64,000 nt of DNA from Gnetum montanum (Eukaryota; Streptophyta; Gnetopsida; Gnetales; Gnetaceae): assembly GCA_015680685.1 (NCBI GenBank), contig MNCI01015761.1, positions 97,894 to 161,893 of the forward strand, written 5' to 3'. Every line of letters begins with the position of its first letter. Within the stretch, counting starts at the first letter, position 1. Made by a program: the position numbers and the translations under genes. Positions 1-10,854 of the stretch are shown here, one piece after another. The notes under the pieces are model-generated. The model was not told the DNA's origin, did not search any database, and was given only the letters and a program-made list of their open reading frames with translations.

Positions 1-52
1 TGAGAACTATATTTTTGGCATTTTGTATAATATTTCCTTGAATTTTGGTGTG

Positions 53-591
53 AGAGCAGCAATTGTTAGCATGCTAGGGTTTCCTGCATCGATTGTCATA
101 GTTGTGAATGTTCCTATTGTCATCGATGTAATGCTCTAGAAAAATGGATGGGTGAACAATGAGGTAGAGGTTATGGATGTCATCAAGAGCCATAAGAGTA
201 TCAAGGACATCACAAAGGAATTTAGCTAGTTGATACTAGTGTATGATAATTGTTAATCAATACGGTAATGTTGTGATGCATCCTGAATGAATGGTTGCTT
301 CTACCATTAATTGTTTCCTTTTGGTTGAGCTAATCATTTTTGTAGCAAATGTAACTAGGAAAAGTAGAATGGATTCTAGGACCATGCTTGAAAGTAGCTT
401 CCTTTCACTTGGAGTTGATCTTAACTAATCGACAACTATAGATGATATTATTTTGGCAACCTTAGATCCTAGAAGTAGTTATCTTCCCTCAGTGGCAATG
501 CATTGCAATGGTGGTAATGGTATTGTGAATGTCCTAGACTTGCTTGTTCTTTTAGATAATGAAGGTGAGCCTATCTCTATCTACCTATGAT
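53..591 (+). pseudogene. Unidentified coding-like remnants
   Basis: I do not recognise this. Two stretches translate with few stops. Bases 53-229 read roughly RAAIVSMLGFPASIVIVV, then one stop, then a segment with NGWVNNEVEVMDVIKSHK and DITKEF. Bases 369-591 contain SSFLSLGVDLN, a stop, and IDDIILATLDPRSSYLPS. The runs have protein-like composition and lie on the same strand, but in different frames with a gap of about 140 bases. They may be pieces of one decayed gene or transposon protein. No catalytic motif is visible. The pairing is inference. Confidence 0.25.
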
Positions 592-1448
592 TGTATCAAT
601 TTATATTTAATTTTTGTGATGGTCGAGCTTGATGGGAAAATTCCATAACATAGCTATCTTACCTAGTTGCAAGCCTATGTGATGGAATTATTGCCTCCTC
701 TATTAATGATGTTATGCATGGCTACTAGTAATCATTGTACTCTTTAATGATATCCATTTAGTAATATTTTGGATAGGATTTAGTCTTGCTTCCTCTCTGT
801 GGTACAACATCATCCTCATGACTAGTGTATTAATGATATCCTAACATTCTTCCCTCATTCTAATTCTTTTCTCAATCTCTCTCTTTGTAGGTACATCATT
901 AAATCATCATCCATTCTCTTATTGATGGATCATCTAATATCTCAATGACATTGATCAAGAGGGGGAAATTTTTTGTCCACTTTTTTTAGTACTTTAGCAA
1001 ACTAGCCAAGTGTAATTTTGAGATTGTTACATCTCCCTAGAGTGTGCATAAATTCTCTCAAAATCATCATCTTTAGTAGTATTTAGGAAATTCAAATACC
1101 CCTAGAAGGTATTCCTAATCATGCTCCAAGAAATAGATATTATTTTTAGTATTTCCAATAGCTTTTAGAAGCCAAATGTGGCAAGATTGCATTATCATGC
1201 AAAACCTTCTCTTCTAACTGTAATTGTACCTCTATTAAGCTTCCCATGACTAATGTGCATTATTTCTAAGGTAATGGATCTTAGCCTTCATGATCCTAGA
1301 CACTCTTGGAGGTACAAAGCAACATGTTTTGACTTCATGATGCTTAGGTAATGCTGATGCTTTTAGTTATTTAGCATCACACAAAAACTCAACTTTGGAT
1401 GATACTTTGAACATCATGTAACCTCCAATTCCTACTTGACATCATCTT
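592..1448. other. No gene recognised
   Basis: AT-rich sequence with frequent stops in all frames up to the assembly gap. I see no LTR end, RNA gene or protein motif. Confidence 0.5.
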
Positions 1449-1690
1449 NNNNNNNNNNNNNNNNNNNNNNNNNNNNNNNNNNNNNNNNNNNNNNNNNNNN
1501 NNNNNNNNNNNNNNNNNNNNNNNNNNNNNNNNNNNNNNNNNNNNNNNNNNNNNNNNNNNNNNNNNNNNNNNNNNNNNNNNNNNNNNNNNNNNNNNNNNNN
1601 NNNNNNNNNNNNNNNNNNNNNNNNNNNNNNNNNNNNNNNNNNNNNNNNNNNNNNNNNNNNNNNNNNNNNNNNNNNNNNNNNNNNNNNNNN
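1449..1690. other. Assembly gap
   Basis: A run of 242 N. Open frames that cross it are artefacts of untranslated N. A further single N lies at 54969. Confidence 0.99.
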
Positions 1691-3509
1691 AGATCCATCA
1701 ATTAAACCTTTTATTTGCTCATTAAATAAGTACAAATCATTAAATTTCAATCTAAAATTGTATCACATACCATTGTAGCTCCTAGCCCTTCTTAGGAGAC
1801 ATACTTTGTTAATTTATCTAGTAAAGTACTTGTTATTTTGAGAAGAAAAAATTGAAACTCCTTCTCAAATATTTGATCTATTATCTATTATTTATTTTAT
1901 ATTTCCTCTCTATTTTGAATATACTCATATCACTTAGATCTTATCCATATCATTTGTGTTTCATCAAATTAGTCATTAAATTCATCATAATTGATTTGTA
2001 CCCTTGTTGATTCTAATCGTGGTTGATAGGCTAACTTGGTATTTACTTAGAGGTTCATTCTACCTTCATAATTGTGAATTATTTGAGGGTATATTATTTT
2101 CAAGATCATTTATGACCATGAATCATACATCAAAATGTGGGATTCATGAAGGTACTTTTACAAATATATAGAAGAACATTTTTGCATGATAGTGAGAAAC
2201 TCAATATGCATCTCTAAATGCTATAAATAGATATTCTTTTAGGTACCTAACTTCTTTTTTCTAAAATCAAAAAAATATTAAAATATCTCTCTTGTAAGTC
2301 CATTATAAATATGTCACTCTACATATCCATCAACATTAAAGTAAATTTTAATGATCTTCTTCAAAACATATAACTTGAGTTTTATTTTTTTTATCTTTTT
2401 AAAAATAATTTTGATTTGTAATTATTTTGAGAAACCTAATCTACATTTTTAAAAGCTAAAAATAGATATATTTTTAGGTATCTTACTTTTTATTTCCAAA
2501 ATTTTTTATAAATTATAAAATATCCCTCTTACAATCCCACTCTATATGCCATTCCTATACATCCATCAACATCAAAACAAATTTCCACTTCATTCAAGAC
2601 AAAAGTGATAATTTACAATTATTTAGAAGAATGAAAGGAAGTCTATTTAAACAATCCTGCCTTATGCAAATGAATTAGAGTTTTAAAGGATGAGAACATG
2701 CATTGAATCATGAGAGAAAACAATGATTGAGAGATCCAAGGATAGAGGCGCATGAAATAGGAGAACCTATTGAATTAGCAAGATTAAAATAAGAGAATGC
2801 TTGGTAGAGAATACATTAGAAAAAAAATAATGATATAAGAAAAGCATAATTTTGAAAGATCATGAAATTGAGTTAAATCCTAAGAGAAAAAGAATTTATA
2901 ATTAAGGACATGAACATGGATTTGTAAATTAGATTTAGGATAACTCTAGCATAATAGCTCCTTGGAGTTTTATTTATAATCATGAGATTCAAATTAAAGG
3001 GGTTAAACATAAATAAAAAAAATTCTTCCTAGAGAGACTGTGAACATGAATGAGCTCTTAAAATCAGGTTCACAATAAGTCCTATCATAATAAGTCTTGA
3101 TATTGGTATTTTATCTAATGGTGTGCATATTATTATTATTTTACATTTACAACATAATATTGCAAACTATACATGAGCATAAAAGTGGTCATGGTCAAGG
3201 TTGAGATCAAGGTCTTGGTTTTAGAACTAAGTATTAATTAGATGATAACTTGATCATTCTAGCTTACAATAGTTCTTTTTCCATTGATGACATTGTACAA
3301 GTTATTTGAATTAAAGAATCCAATGATCCACTAAGACGAAATAGGTATGAATATGGGCATAGCTAGATCTTTAGACATGGATGAGGCCATAGTTCTAGAT
3401 CAAAAACTAATTCAATGCAATGGATTATTATTTTTCAAGATGAAATTAACATTTGTAGAGAATGAAAACATGAACGGGCTTGTTAGAGAAAGAAATTTTA
3501 AATAGAAAA
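1691..3509. other. AT-rich intergenic sequence without a recognised gene
   Basis: No frame longer than a few dozen codons is convincing. The stretch contains a diverged tandem repeat (2194-2630) and, near 3180-3240, a run with GH-GQG-like translation that is too short to assign. It ends where the minus-strand Copia-1 remnant begins. Confidence 0.4.
2194..2630. repeat. Diverged tandem repeat, period about 235 bases
   Basis: The segment starting GAGAAACTC at 2194 recurs at 2429 (GAGAAACCT). Both are followed by a tract reading A/T-AAATAGATAT then TTTTAGGTA, and later by CATCCATCAACAT. Identity is clearly below that of a recent duplication. A shorter third start may lie near 2612. Confidence 0.5.
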
Positions 3510-3646
3510 GAGCCAATGAAACACTCTTTATGGCTGAACTAAGGTATTTGTCTTACTTGAGTTGATCTTCTCAATGGACAATCTTCTTCTTAAAGTGAAT
3601 CTTCCCTACCATTAGTTTCATCATCAACTTGTTATTCAACTAATTC

Positions 3647-4601
3647 CTAGTTAATATTATAATGAGCTTTTCTTGGAAGATTTTCTTCAACCATATTAGG
3701 TTGAGATAATTCTATAAACACCACATCCTTGCTATACATGGCTTTGTTAGTATTGGGATTCCATAACTTATATCCTTTTACACCATGGTCATATCCAAGA
3801 AAAATATATATATAGGATTTATAATCTAATTTGCATCTACATTCTTTAGGCACATGACAATAAGCTATACTCCCAAATACTCTCATATAATCCAATGAAA
3901 CTTTCTTACCAAACCATATCTCTTATGGGATTCTCCCATCCAGTGACGATGAGGGTGTTATGTTTATTAAGTATCAAGCTATTAGCATACCTTCTATCGA
4001 AATTTTCTTTTCAAGATTAGCATCACTGATCATACAACGAGCTCATTCCAAAAGTGTTCTATTCATCTATTCTATAACTACATTTTTCTCTGAAGTGCCT
4101 AGAATACTCTTTTGCCTAAAAATACCTTAAGTCCTACAAAACCTTTCAAATTCATCTAAACAAAATTTCCCATCATTATTTTTTCTAAGGATTTTAATTC
4201 TTTTTCCAAATTGATTCTCAAGAAGAGCTTTATATTCCTTGAATTTATCAAAGACTTCCTATTTAAATTTAGAAAGTAGATCTACTACACTTTTCCAAAA
4301 TAATCATCTATGAATGAGACATAATAATTAGAATCCCCTAGTGAAGTTACCAAAATATGACCAAGCACATCAATATGAATTAGATGAAATGTGTTTTTAT
4401 CTCTTTGAGTATTGCAGGAAAGCTCAAGCAATCTTGTTTTCCATTCAAGCAATGTTCATAGAGTGGTGAATGACCTTGGAAATTACCTTTAATTATACTT
4501 TTTTCTTGAAGAATTTTGGATGGGATTTTATCCCACATGCCCAAGTCTTCTATGCCATAGATGCATAGTGAAGTTCTCTTTTTGTACACGAAAGACTTCA
4601 A
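3647..4601 (-). pseudogene. pol: Copia-1 integrase remnant
   Basis: The N-terminal zinc-binding part is visible near 4600-4400 (LWHRRLGHVG, then HSPLYEHCLNGKQ with the C-x2-C position damaged). The C-terminal part is at 3647-3895: MRVFGSIAYCHVPKECRCKL, then a FLGYDHGVKGYKLWNP segment and a KDVVFIE strand. This is the standard post-catalytic block of Copia integrases. The DDE core between them (about 3900-4380) is shattered by stops and frameshifts. The enzyme would have joined element cDNA to host DNA; it cannot work here. Confidence 0.75.
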
Positions 4602-5130
4602 CTTTATTAGCCACTATAACACCGTCTAGTTGGTATAGTCTCCCACTTCCTTCTATGTATCCTCTCGCTATGATGGATTTTCCATAAAAAAATTCTACAT
4701 CTCTTGTTTCAAAATAATACAAATAGATGAATATTATCAAAATCAACCACAAACAATAAATTTTTGATTAGCTCATGGACATGATATACCTCAGAAATTT
4801 TAATTATTTTACCATTATGGAATAACTTTACTTTACCATATCCTTTTACAGTACATGTTTTATCATTTCCAAGAAAAAAAAGAGTAGATATAGCTTCATG
4901 GTTTCAGAAAACCATTCTGTTTTAGGTGTAAAGCTATATAAAGCACCTAAATCAATATACCGGTAATTACAATTAGAATTACCTCTAGTTGTGATTGCAC
5001 ACAAGTCTAGTATTTCTTCATCAACATCTTTCATAGAAGAACTAGATCCATCATCTTTCTCCTTTTTCTTTAGAAATTTGTAATCCTTCTTCAAGTGGCC
5101 ATGCTTTCCATAGTTCTAACACTTTGGTGT
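4602..5130 (-). pseudogene. pol: Copia-1 protease and nucleocapsid remnant
   Basis: A zinc-knuckle relic lies near 5125-5080 (C-stop-NYGKHGHLKKDYKF, second Cys changed to Tyr). It is followed by an aspartic-protease start that reads YIDLGALYSFTPKTEWF. Copia elements normally have D-S-G-A here, so the active-site Ser is replaced by Leu. The gag-pre-integrase segment (YIEGSGRLYQLDG) follows leftwards. All pieces lie in one order on the minus strand but in several frames. Confidence 0.7.
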
Positions 5131-5845
5131 TCTCTCAGGAGCATCATCAACAACTTTCCTGAATTTAGAATTATTCTTACTAAAGGATTTACTCGATTAT
5201 TATTTTTTGAGTCCTTTAATTACCAATACTTTAGTAGGTGCAAGCTTAGAACACTTTCTTTGAAGTTCTTTAGTTATCATCCATCATACATCTTCATCAA
5301 ATTTTAAAGAGGTACTTGAACTCATAATATTTTGAACAATATTTTCCCATGAATCATGAAGTTATTCTAACAAGGAAATATATTGATATTCTTCTTCCAT
5401 CTTACTACTAATTGATTATAGTTGTCTCACAATAGTATTGAAATTAGTAAGATGAGATGTAAGAGTATTATTTTTAGGCATCTTTTACAACAATAATTAC
5501 CTTTTAAGATGCAATTTATTTGAGTAAAAACTATATTGATATATCTTACCCATAGCATCCCATAATCTTTTTGCAATCTTTTCATATTGCAAATTTATAA
5601 GCATATGATTATAATTACCTTAATTGCTCCCAAAGCTAGATAATCTAACTAATTCTGGTCTTCATCTTACATGCTCTCTAGTTTAATTCTAGTAATGCAT
5701 ACATGTTTTTTTTTTCAACCAGAAAATCTTCCATCTTGAGCTTCCAAAGATTATAGTTGCTACCATTAAAATTTTCTATTTCTTCCCTATACTTAGCACT
5801 CGTAGCCATCTTAATGCATTGAACGAGATAAGAGCCATGAGAATC
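5131..5845 (-). pseudogene. gag: Copia-1 gag remnant
   Basis: The N-terminus is readable: MATSAKYREEIENFNGSNYN followed by LWKLKMEDFLVEKK, the usual start of plant Copia Gag proteins. The ATG is at about 5810. Leftwards the frame breaks repeatedly. Gag would form the cytoplasmic particle. Confidence 0.75.
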
Positions 5846-5856
5846 AAATGACCCTT

Positions 5857-5869
5857 GCTTTGATATCAA
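5857..5869 (-). other. Copia-1 primer-binding site
   Basis: On the minus strand the bases read TTGATATCAAAGC. Plant Copia elements usually have TGGTATCAGAGC, which pairs with initiator tRNA-Met. Two bases separate it from the LTR end at 5872. Two or three G-to-A type changes fit decay. Confidence 0.7.
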
Positions 5870-5871
5870 TT

Positions 5872-6307
5872 TGTTAATTTTCACCCCAATTAAGTCAGAT
5901 AATAAAGCAATAGCAAGCAGTAGAAATTGAAATTCAATTATGGAATTGGAGGAAATGCATCAGGAACACAAGAAATTATCTTGTGGAAAGCCTATGACAA
6001 CCCCAAAATGGCTCCAACTCCTAGCAAGCCTTAGAAATCCAAGTCATTTTTGTAAAACTTACAATAAGATTCAATCAAAGTTTCACAAGAGGAAGATACT
6101 ACAACTTGAAGATGTGTTCATAAGACCACCCAAGCATTGACTTATATAGTGGTCATAATGTTATGCATTGAGTAAAAGCCAAATTATGGAGTTATAATCC
6201 ATAATTAATCATGGACAAATTGGATGTGAGCAATTACATGTTCTTTTGATATATTACATACTTTGGCTTTTGTTATTTTTAACCAACATGCTAAGATTTT
6301 CCTAACA
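5872..6307 (-). repeat. Copia-1 5' LTR, right edge uncertain
   Basis: The left edge (TGTTAA on the plus strand, TTAACA on the minus) sits next to the PBS. The right edge at 6307 is a guess from a minus-strand TGTTAGGAAAATC. A possible TATA box (CTATATAAG on the minus strand) is near 6150. There is no partner LTR to fix the ends. Confidence 0.45.
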
Positions 6308-6528
6308 TGACAACCATTACAACATGAAAATATTTTAAACTTAGAACTAACAACCCGCCTAATAATATACATCCTCATAAGGTTAAATGAGTTATAAATC
6401 AAAGTTAAAGTGTTGGTTGGTTTGGAAACATTTTAACGCTTTGAAATGGATAATGGAGGGCTTGTCATGGCTAATGATGTGTGGAATGGAAGGCAATTGA
6501 AATTTTGTGAGCAATGGAACATGGCATA

Positions 6529-6900
6529 TTTGTCATGGTCTTCATCAAAGTCGTCAACTACGACAACCTGCATGTAGAGATAACTACAAGAAAAATTTAA
6601 CACCTTTTTTTTTGCAACTCCTACTTCGAGGATTCAAATTTTATGTTGAATGTGATTCATCGGGGAAATTACATTTAACGATTGGAACATTGGAAGGATG
6701 GACAAGCATTTTATTCATTCACATCTATGGTAAAAAAACCATGTTAACGTTCCTATGAAAAGTAAATAACCATGAGAAAATTATTATGCATAAGTATCAA
6801 TCACAAAAAGGATGCTATGTCTTCTAACTTTATTCTTCATAGGATGATGAGAAGTGAAAATGTTTATCTTGATAAGATAAAGATAAGTTAACAATGTTAG
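6529..6900 (+). repeat. Dispersed repeat copy A
   Basis: Similar to 28580-28890. Shared landmarks in the same order are AAAGTC-TC-ACTAC, ACATGCATGTAG-like, ATTTAGCACC/ATTTAACACC, AAATTACATTTA/AAGTTACATTTA, and TTGATAAGAT near the end. No protein is evident. It may be a non-autonomous element or part of a longer decayed repeat. Confidence 0.5.
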
Positions 6901-7303
6901 AAATGTAGAGTACAAAGTAGTAATCTAATTTTGGTAGAGAGGCCAACACATCTTGCGATGTGGTGGGTTGGAGGGGGGGTGAAGTTTGTGAACATCACCA
7001 CATTAGAACATTGGTTTTCAAATCAAACAAAAACATTCATGTATATAAATAAAAAATTGAAACAATAGGCTTTTTTGCTATGGTGGCAGGTTTGCCATCT
7101 CAAAATTTAATAAATCAAAAATGAAAGAAAAATTTAATATATAGGTAAACTAGTGAATTCAAAAAATCTATAAGGCTTTTGTATTACTTATGATTATTTT
7201 GGCAATGTATTTTTGTTGGAAAGTTTTGATAAAATAATGAAAAATAGCTATGGAAGCCCATGAGTCTTTTCTATTTTAAAAAATTAAATAAATTATTTGA
7301 TAG
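6901..7303. other. No gene recognised
   Basis: AT-rich spacer between the dispersed repeat and the target duplication of Gypsy-1. A G-rich run (GGAGGGGGGG) is near 6970. Confidence 0.5.
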
Positions 7304-7308
7304 ATAAA
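7304..7308. repeat. Gypsy-1 target-site duplication, left
   Basis: ATAAA before the 5' LTR pairs with GTAAA at 14677-14681 after the 3' LTR, four of five bases identical. Confidence 0.7.
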
Positions 7309-7314
7309 TGATGG

Positions 7315-7395
7315 GACGCGATATCGCATGGGCTATGATATTGCCTACGCGATATCGCATTGTCCCCTGCGATATCGCATACGCGATATCGCGGT
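7315..7395 (+). promoter_or_regulatory. Palindrome array in Gypsy-1 U3
   Basis: Four perfect GCGATATCGC palindromes and one degenerate GATATTGC lie within 80 bases, about 15-90 bases upstream of the TATA box. In the 3' LTR the same places (13550-13631) are degraded by C-to-T and G-to-A changes. The position suggests binding sites for a dimeric host factor or a promoter-proximal control element (inference). Confidence 0.55.
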
Positions 7396-7408
7396 GCACC
7401 GCCAAGTC

Positions 7409-7416
7409 TATAAATA
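7409..7416 (+). promoter_or_regulatory. TATA box of Gypsy-1 5' LTR
   Basis: TATAAATA, conserved at 13644-13651 in the 3' LTR, and in Gypsy-2 at 15827-15834 and 20716-20723. Confidence 0.7.
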
Positions 7417-8136
7417 AGAGGCAGTTCTCCCTTGTTTCTAATCTAGATCTAGACGCTTAGTGAAACTCTGGCAATTTTACCTCTCTAGAGATAGAATAAT
7501 TTCCATGTGCCCACAGTAACAGCTCCAAAGTGAATAGATCTTTATTCGAGTAAATATTATACCTGAACACAAGTTTGTGTATGGAAATAAAGACAAATTG
7601 TTGGATAAACCTTGTAGTGCATGGAATAGGCTAAATAGGACTGTAATTCTTGTTATTTATTATTCATCATTTAAATTATTTATTAGTTAATTAAATCTAT
7701 CTCAACCCTTCTGTCATAGTTAAGTATATTTAGTACGACCGCTTTGAGCATGTGCATTACGCTTGGTAATCCTAGTAATGACTAGCGTTTGGTAACCAAG
7801 GTTGCATTGGTTCAAGGTGTGAATGGTAAGTGGGAATGGATGCTGATGCTAGGTTAATTAAGACTTAGTTAGTTAGTTAAATTTAGTTAATTAGCCTCTT
7901 CACCCTTTACCTCATTAGCATAGGTGATAAAACATAAAAGCCATAAAAATCACATACCTCAGACTTACTTAACGATACAACTGTGACAACTACAAGTAAG
8001 TCTGGGAAGACAATGATTGATTAACCTTAAGTGTTGCATGAGGTGTGTAGGCACTTAGTTTATGGAATTCGACTAGATCTTGCATGTAACACTCGTATTC
8101 ATATGGTTGAGTGTAGGGGTACCTCGCCACTCATCA

Positions 8137-8155
8137 TTGGTATCATTACTGAGGA
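8137..8155 (+). other. Gypsy-1 primer-binding site
   Basis: TTGGTATCATTACTGAGGA directly follows the LTR. It is a decayed form of TTGGCACCGTTGCCAGGGA seen intact in Gypsy-4, which matches the tRNA-Asp 3'-end type used by Athila-like elements. Confidence 0.75.
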
Positions 8156-8281
8156 CTAAGTGTTTGTGCGCTAAGTAGAACATAGGAAATCATCCACATC
8201 ATTGGAAAGCTTAAATGAACCCTTAGGGTTACTCATATGAAAAATAACATAACAACAAATAGCACACAGAATTAAACTAAG

Positions 8282-10690
8282 ATGTCTTCTTCTCATAAGA
8301 GCACTTCACCACCTAGGGATCACACAAGAGACAATCAGCGGTCCAACATGCATAACCAAGAACCGCTAGTTCCTCAAAGCATCAAGTGGTATATAGTCAT
8401 CCCGATAAGTATATACTCGATTCTACTTTTATCCTGCATCAGGATAAATAGTTGCATTGGTGAGATTTGCAAGGTAACATAGTGTTACCTCTAGATCGTG
8501 CAGTCCCCAACATGCTCCTTCATGCTCTGGCACAAATTGGAATGACATAGCTATACGCTGAATACATTGTAGGTGATTTCGACACAAGGTATTACCATCC
8601 CATAGAAGCGCAACATTTAAGGAACTTGCGGCAAGAGAGCCACCACACATTGTTGAAGGGCAAAGGGGTCCCACATGTCCTAAGCGAAATCGAAGATGGT
8701 GAATCCATTATAACAGGTTCTCTATCAAATGATGTTCCCCCTCCTAACAATGGTGAGGAGGTGGGGTATCAAAACTTACACTCCATGATTCGTAACCCTA
8801 GTTCTAATACCCATGAACACCAAGTGTTCACTAAGGGAACAAAAACACATGACAAGGATGGGCACTCAGATCATCATCATGATCGGGGCTGTAGCCATCA
8901 AAGAGAAGATAAGAAACATCATCATGGTGATGGTTCTCCTTCTTCTTCCCCTTCAGATCATTCACCCTTTCCTTCCACATTAGGACACAGTCACAAGGAG
9001 CACAATAGTGAGGATAAGGGTAAGCGAGCTGAGAACCCTCGACGAGAGAGTCGAGAGTGAGGATGAGGGCATTCTAGAGAGTCAAGGCATAGGAGGGAAA
9101 GTAGGGAACAATGTAGGCATCATAGACGTCATGAGAGAGATGATCATGATGAACCCCTACTAGCAACCCGAAGTATGCTAGACATTACGGAGACAGTTAG
9201 GATACCTACAAGGCATCAGAAAGATAGTCGGATCAAGAGACTTGACATGAATAATATTCCCCAATTTGAGGGAGGATATAATGTTGATCCCCAAAACGAT
9301 TTACAGGCATTTCATGATGCCTACACCTTGAAGAATATTAAGAATGAGTGGCAGAAACTAAAGTTGTTTCCTAGGACACTCATAAAAGAAGCAGAGAGTT
9401 GGTACTGGTCCTTAGAGCCGGAAACCATTAGGAGGTGAAGTACAATGCTAGAATTGTTCAACGATAAATATTAAACGTACTCCAGAGTGTCCAATTTGGG
9501 TAAACAGATCCAAGGATGGAAACAAGGTAATCATGAACCCTTGGATGCTGCCATGGGTCAATATTATGCATTACTACATTGTTTCCTGGGTCATGGCTAT
9601 GCACAACGAGATCAACTCTGCCACCTTATAGATGGGCTAAGGTACAAAACTAGGAGAACCCTTAGGACATATGCCCAAGGGAGATTATCTGAACTTAGGT
9701 TCCATGAAATTCACAGATTGTTGGAGCAAGTAGTTAAAGAAGAAGGGGAGCTACGGAAAAGAGAAAGCGTAGAAGAATATAACCACGATCCTTCCCTCCA
9801 AAAGAAGGGAGTGAGATTCTACGATGAAGAGGATGAGTCACCACTCAAAGAGTTGGTGAATAGAAAACCCTTGCCTCTTCAAAAGTTAACAACGAAAGTG
9901 TCGACTAAGGTAGATGAAATATGGAGTTCCTTAGATAGTAAAATTGAAACTATCCTTAAAAATAGAGGAGTCTAAGGAGGAATGAAGTAGTGACCAAAAC
10001 AAGAAAAAGCAGAGAGATTTAGGCCATGCACGTGACAAGGGTAAGGGAAAAATGACTATTGTTGATGAGGTTGTGGATTCAGACATAGAAAATGACAGTG
10101 GATGTGAGATCTACCAATATGACCATCCTAAGGGATTTTGTCCAATCATCTCACATCTACAAGAGTCTGGGGTATATGCACTCAACCCAAGACTTAATAA
10201 ACGGTGTGCACCCTGAAGGTTACCTTATCCCCAAGGTAACCCGAGACAATTCCACCAACCGTTAATGTATTATCCAAGTGGAACTCCACCACAATCCATC
10301 GGGCAACACCAGTAGTAACAATACCCATAGTCATGGGGGATGCCACTGCTAAGGTAATAATACCCTTACCAGTAATCGGACCCTTATTGTTATTACGTGC
10401 AGCAACCGGTTTCTCCAAGTGACTTTATGGGTTGCGCAACTCCACAATGTCACTACCAGGTTCGGGAGTATTTTAGGACTCCTTCTCCTATGGGAAACAC
10501 TCCACACACGTACCATCCTTCAAATCCATCCACCACTCTTACACTGATAGTTCCACTACCACCCATTCCAACAATGCAAGGGGAATTCCCCACTCAACCG
10601 CAGCAATGTAATGCTACGAGAGCTATAAAAATTCAACCCACTACTGGTTCTAGCAACCATACAAAGAGAAGACCTTTATTTAGAACCAAA
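8282..10690 (+). pseudogene. gag: Gypsy-1 gag
   Basis: The ATG at 8282 opens MSSSHKSTSPPRDHTRDNQR and soon meets stops. From 8626 to 9975 one frame holds most of Gag: a His/Asp/Ser-rich tract (8848-9030), then a capsid-like core from 9175 (LDMNNIPQFEGGYNVDPQND, WYWSLEP, QIQGWKQGNHEPLDAAMGQY, LIDGLRYKTRRTL) and a charged helix ending at 9975. A short zinc knuckle is at 10103-10141, followed by a Pro/Gln-rich tail. The start matches ATGTCTTCT in Gypsy-4 and Gypsy-5. Stops between 9060-9175 and 9438-9487 and at least one frameshift after 9975 make it a pseudogene. Confidence 0.85.
10103..10141 (+). other. Gypsy-1 Gag zinc knuckle
   Basis: Reads CEIYQYDHPKGFC. The second Cys is Tyr here (TGC to TAC). 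The other copies support C-x2-C-x3-H-x3/4-C, one residue shorter in the middle than the usual C-x2-C-x4-H-x4-C. Confidence 0.65.
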
Positions 10691-10854
10691 AGCCTAAACA
10701 AGCTCTTACAACCATAAGTGGTTGAGTCTATGCATGCTCCTCCAACAAATAAGGCTTCAGAGCTCCCTTCAAACCAATAATAGAGCTTAACACATATGGT
10801 TATTTTAACACATACCATTATCGACTAGATCAAGGTAGGCCACCTTCCTAGGAA

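Larger units (their letters stand above)
3510..6307 (-). mobile_element. Copia-1: truncated Ty1/Copia element
   Basis: Reading leftwards on the minus strand the order is LTR (about 6307-5872), PBS, gag, zinc knuckle and protease, gag-pre-integrase, integrase, then the linker before RT (ending near PLRRSTQVRQIP, about 3540). That order, with integrase before RT, defines Ty1/Copia. RT, RNase H and the 3' LTR are absent, so the element is truncated in its 3' half. Many frameshifts and stops show old age. No second LTR was found, so no target duplication can be tested. Confidence 0.8.
7309..8136 (+). repeat. Gypsy-1 5' LTR
   Basis: 828 bases from TGATGGG to CTCATCA. The U3 starts with palindromes and then a TATA box at 7409-7416. 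The 3' copy is 13544-14676, 305 bases longer because of an internal tandem duplication. The copies differ mainly by transitions, many at CpG. Confidence 0.92.

Noticed and set aside
1432-1750. Open frames of 89-102 codons on both strands
   Set aside because: They consist almost wholly of N from the assembly gap.
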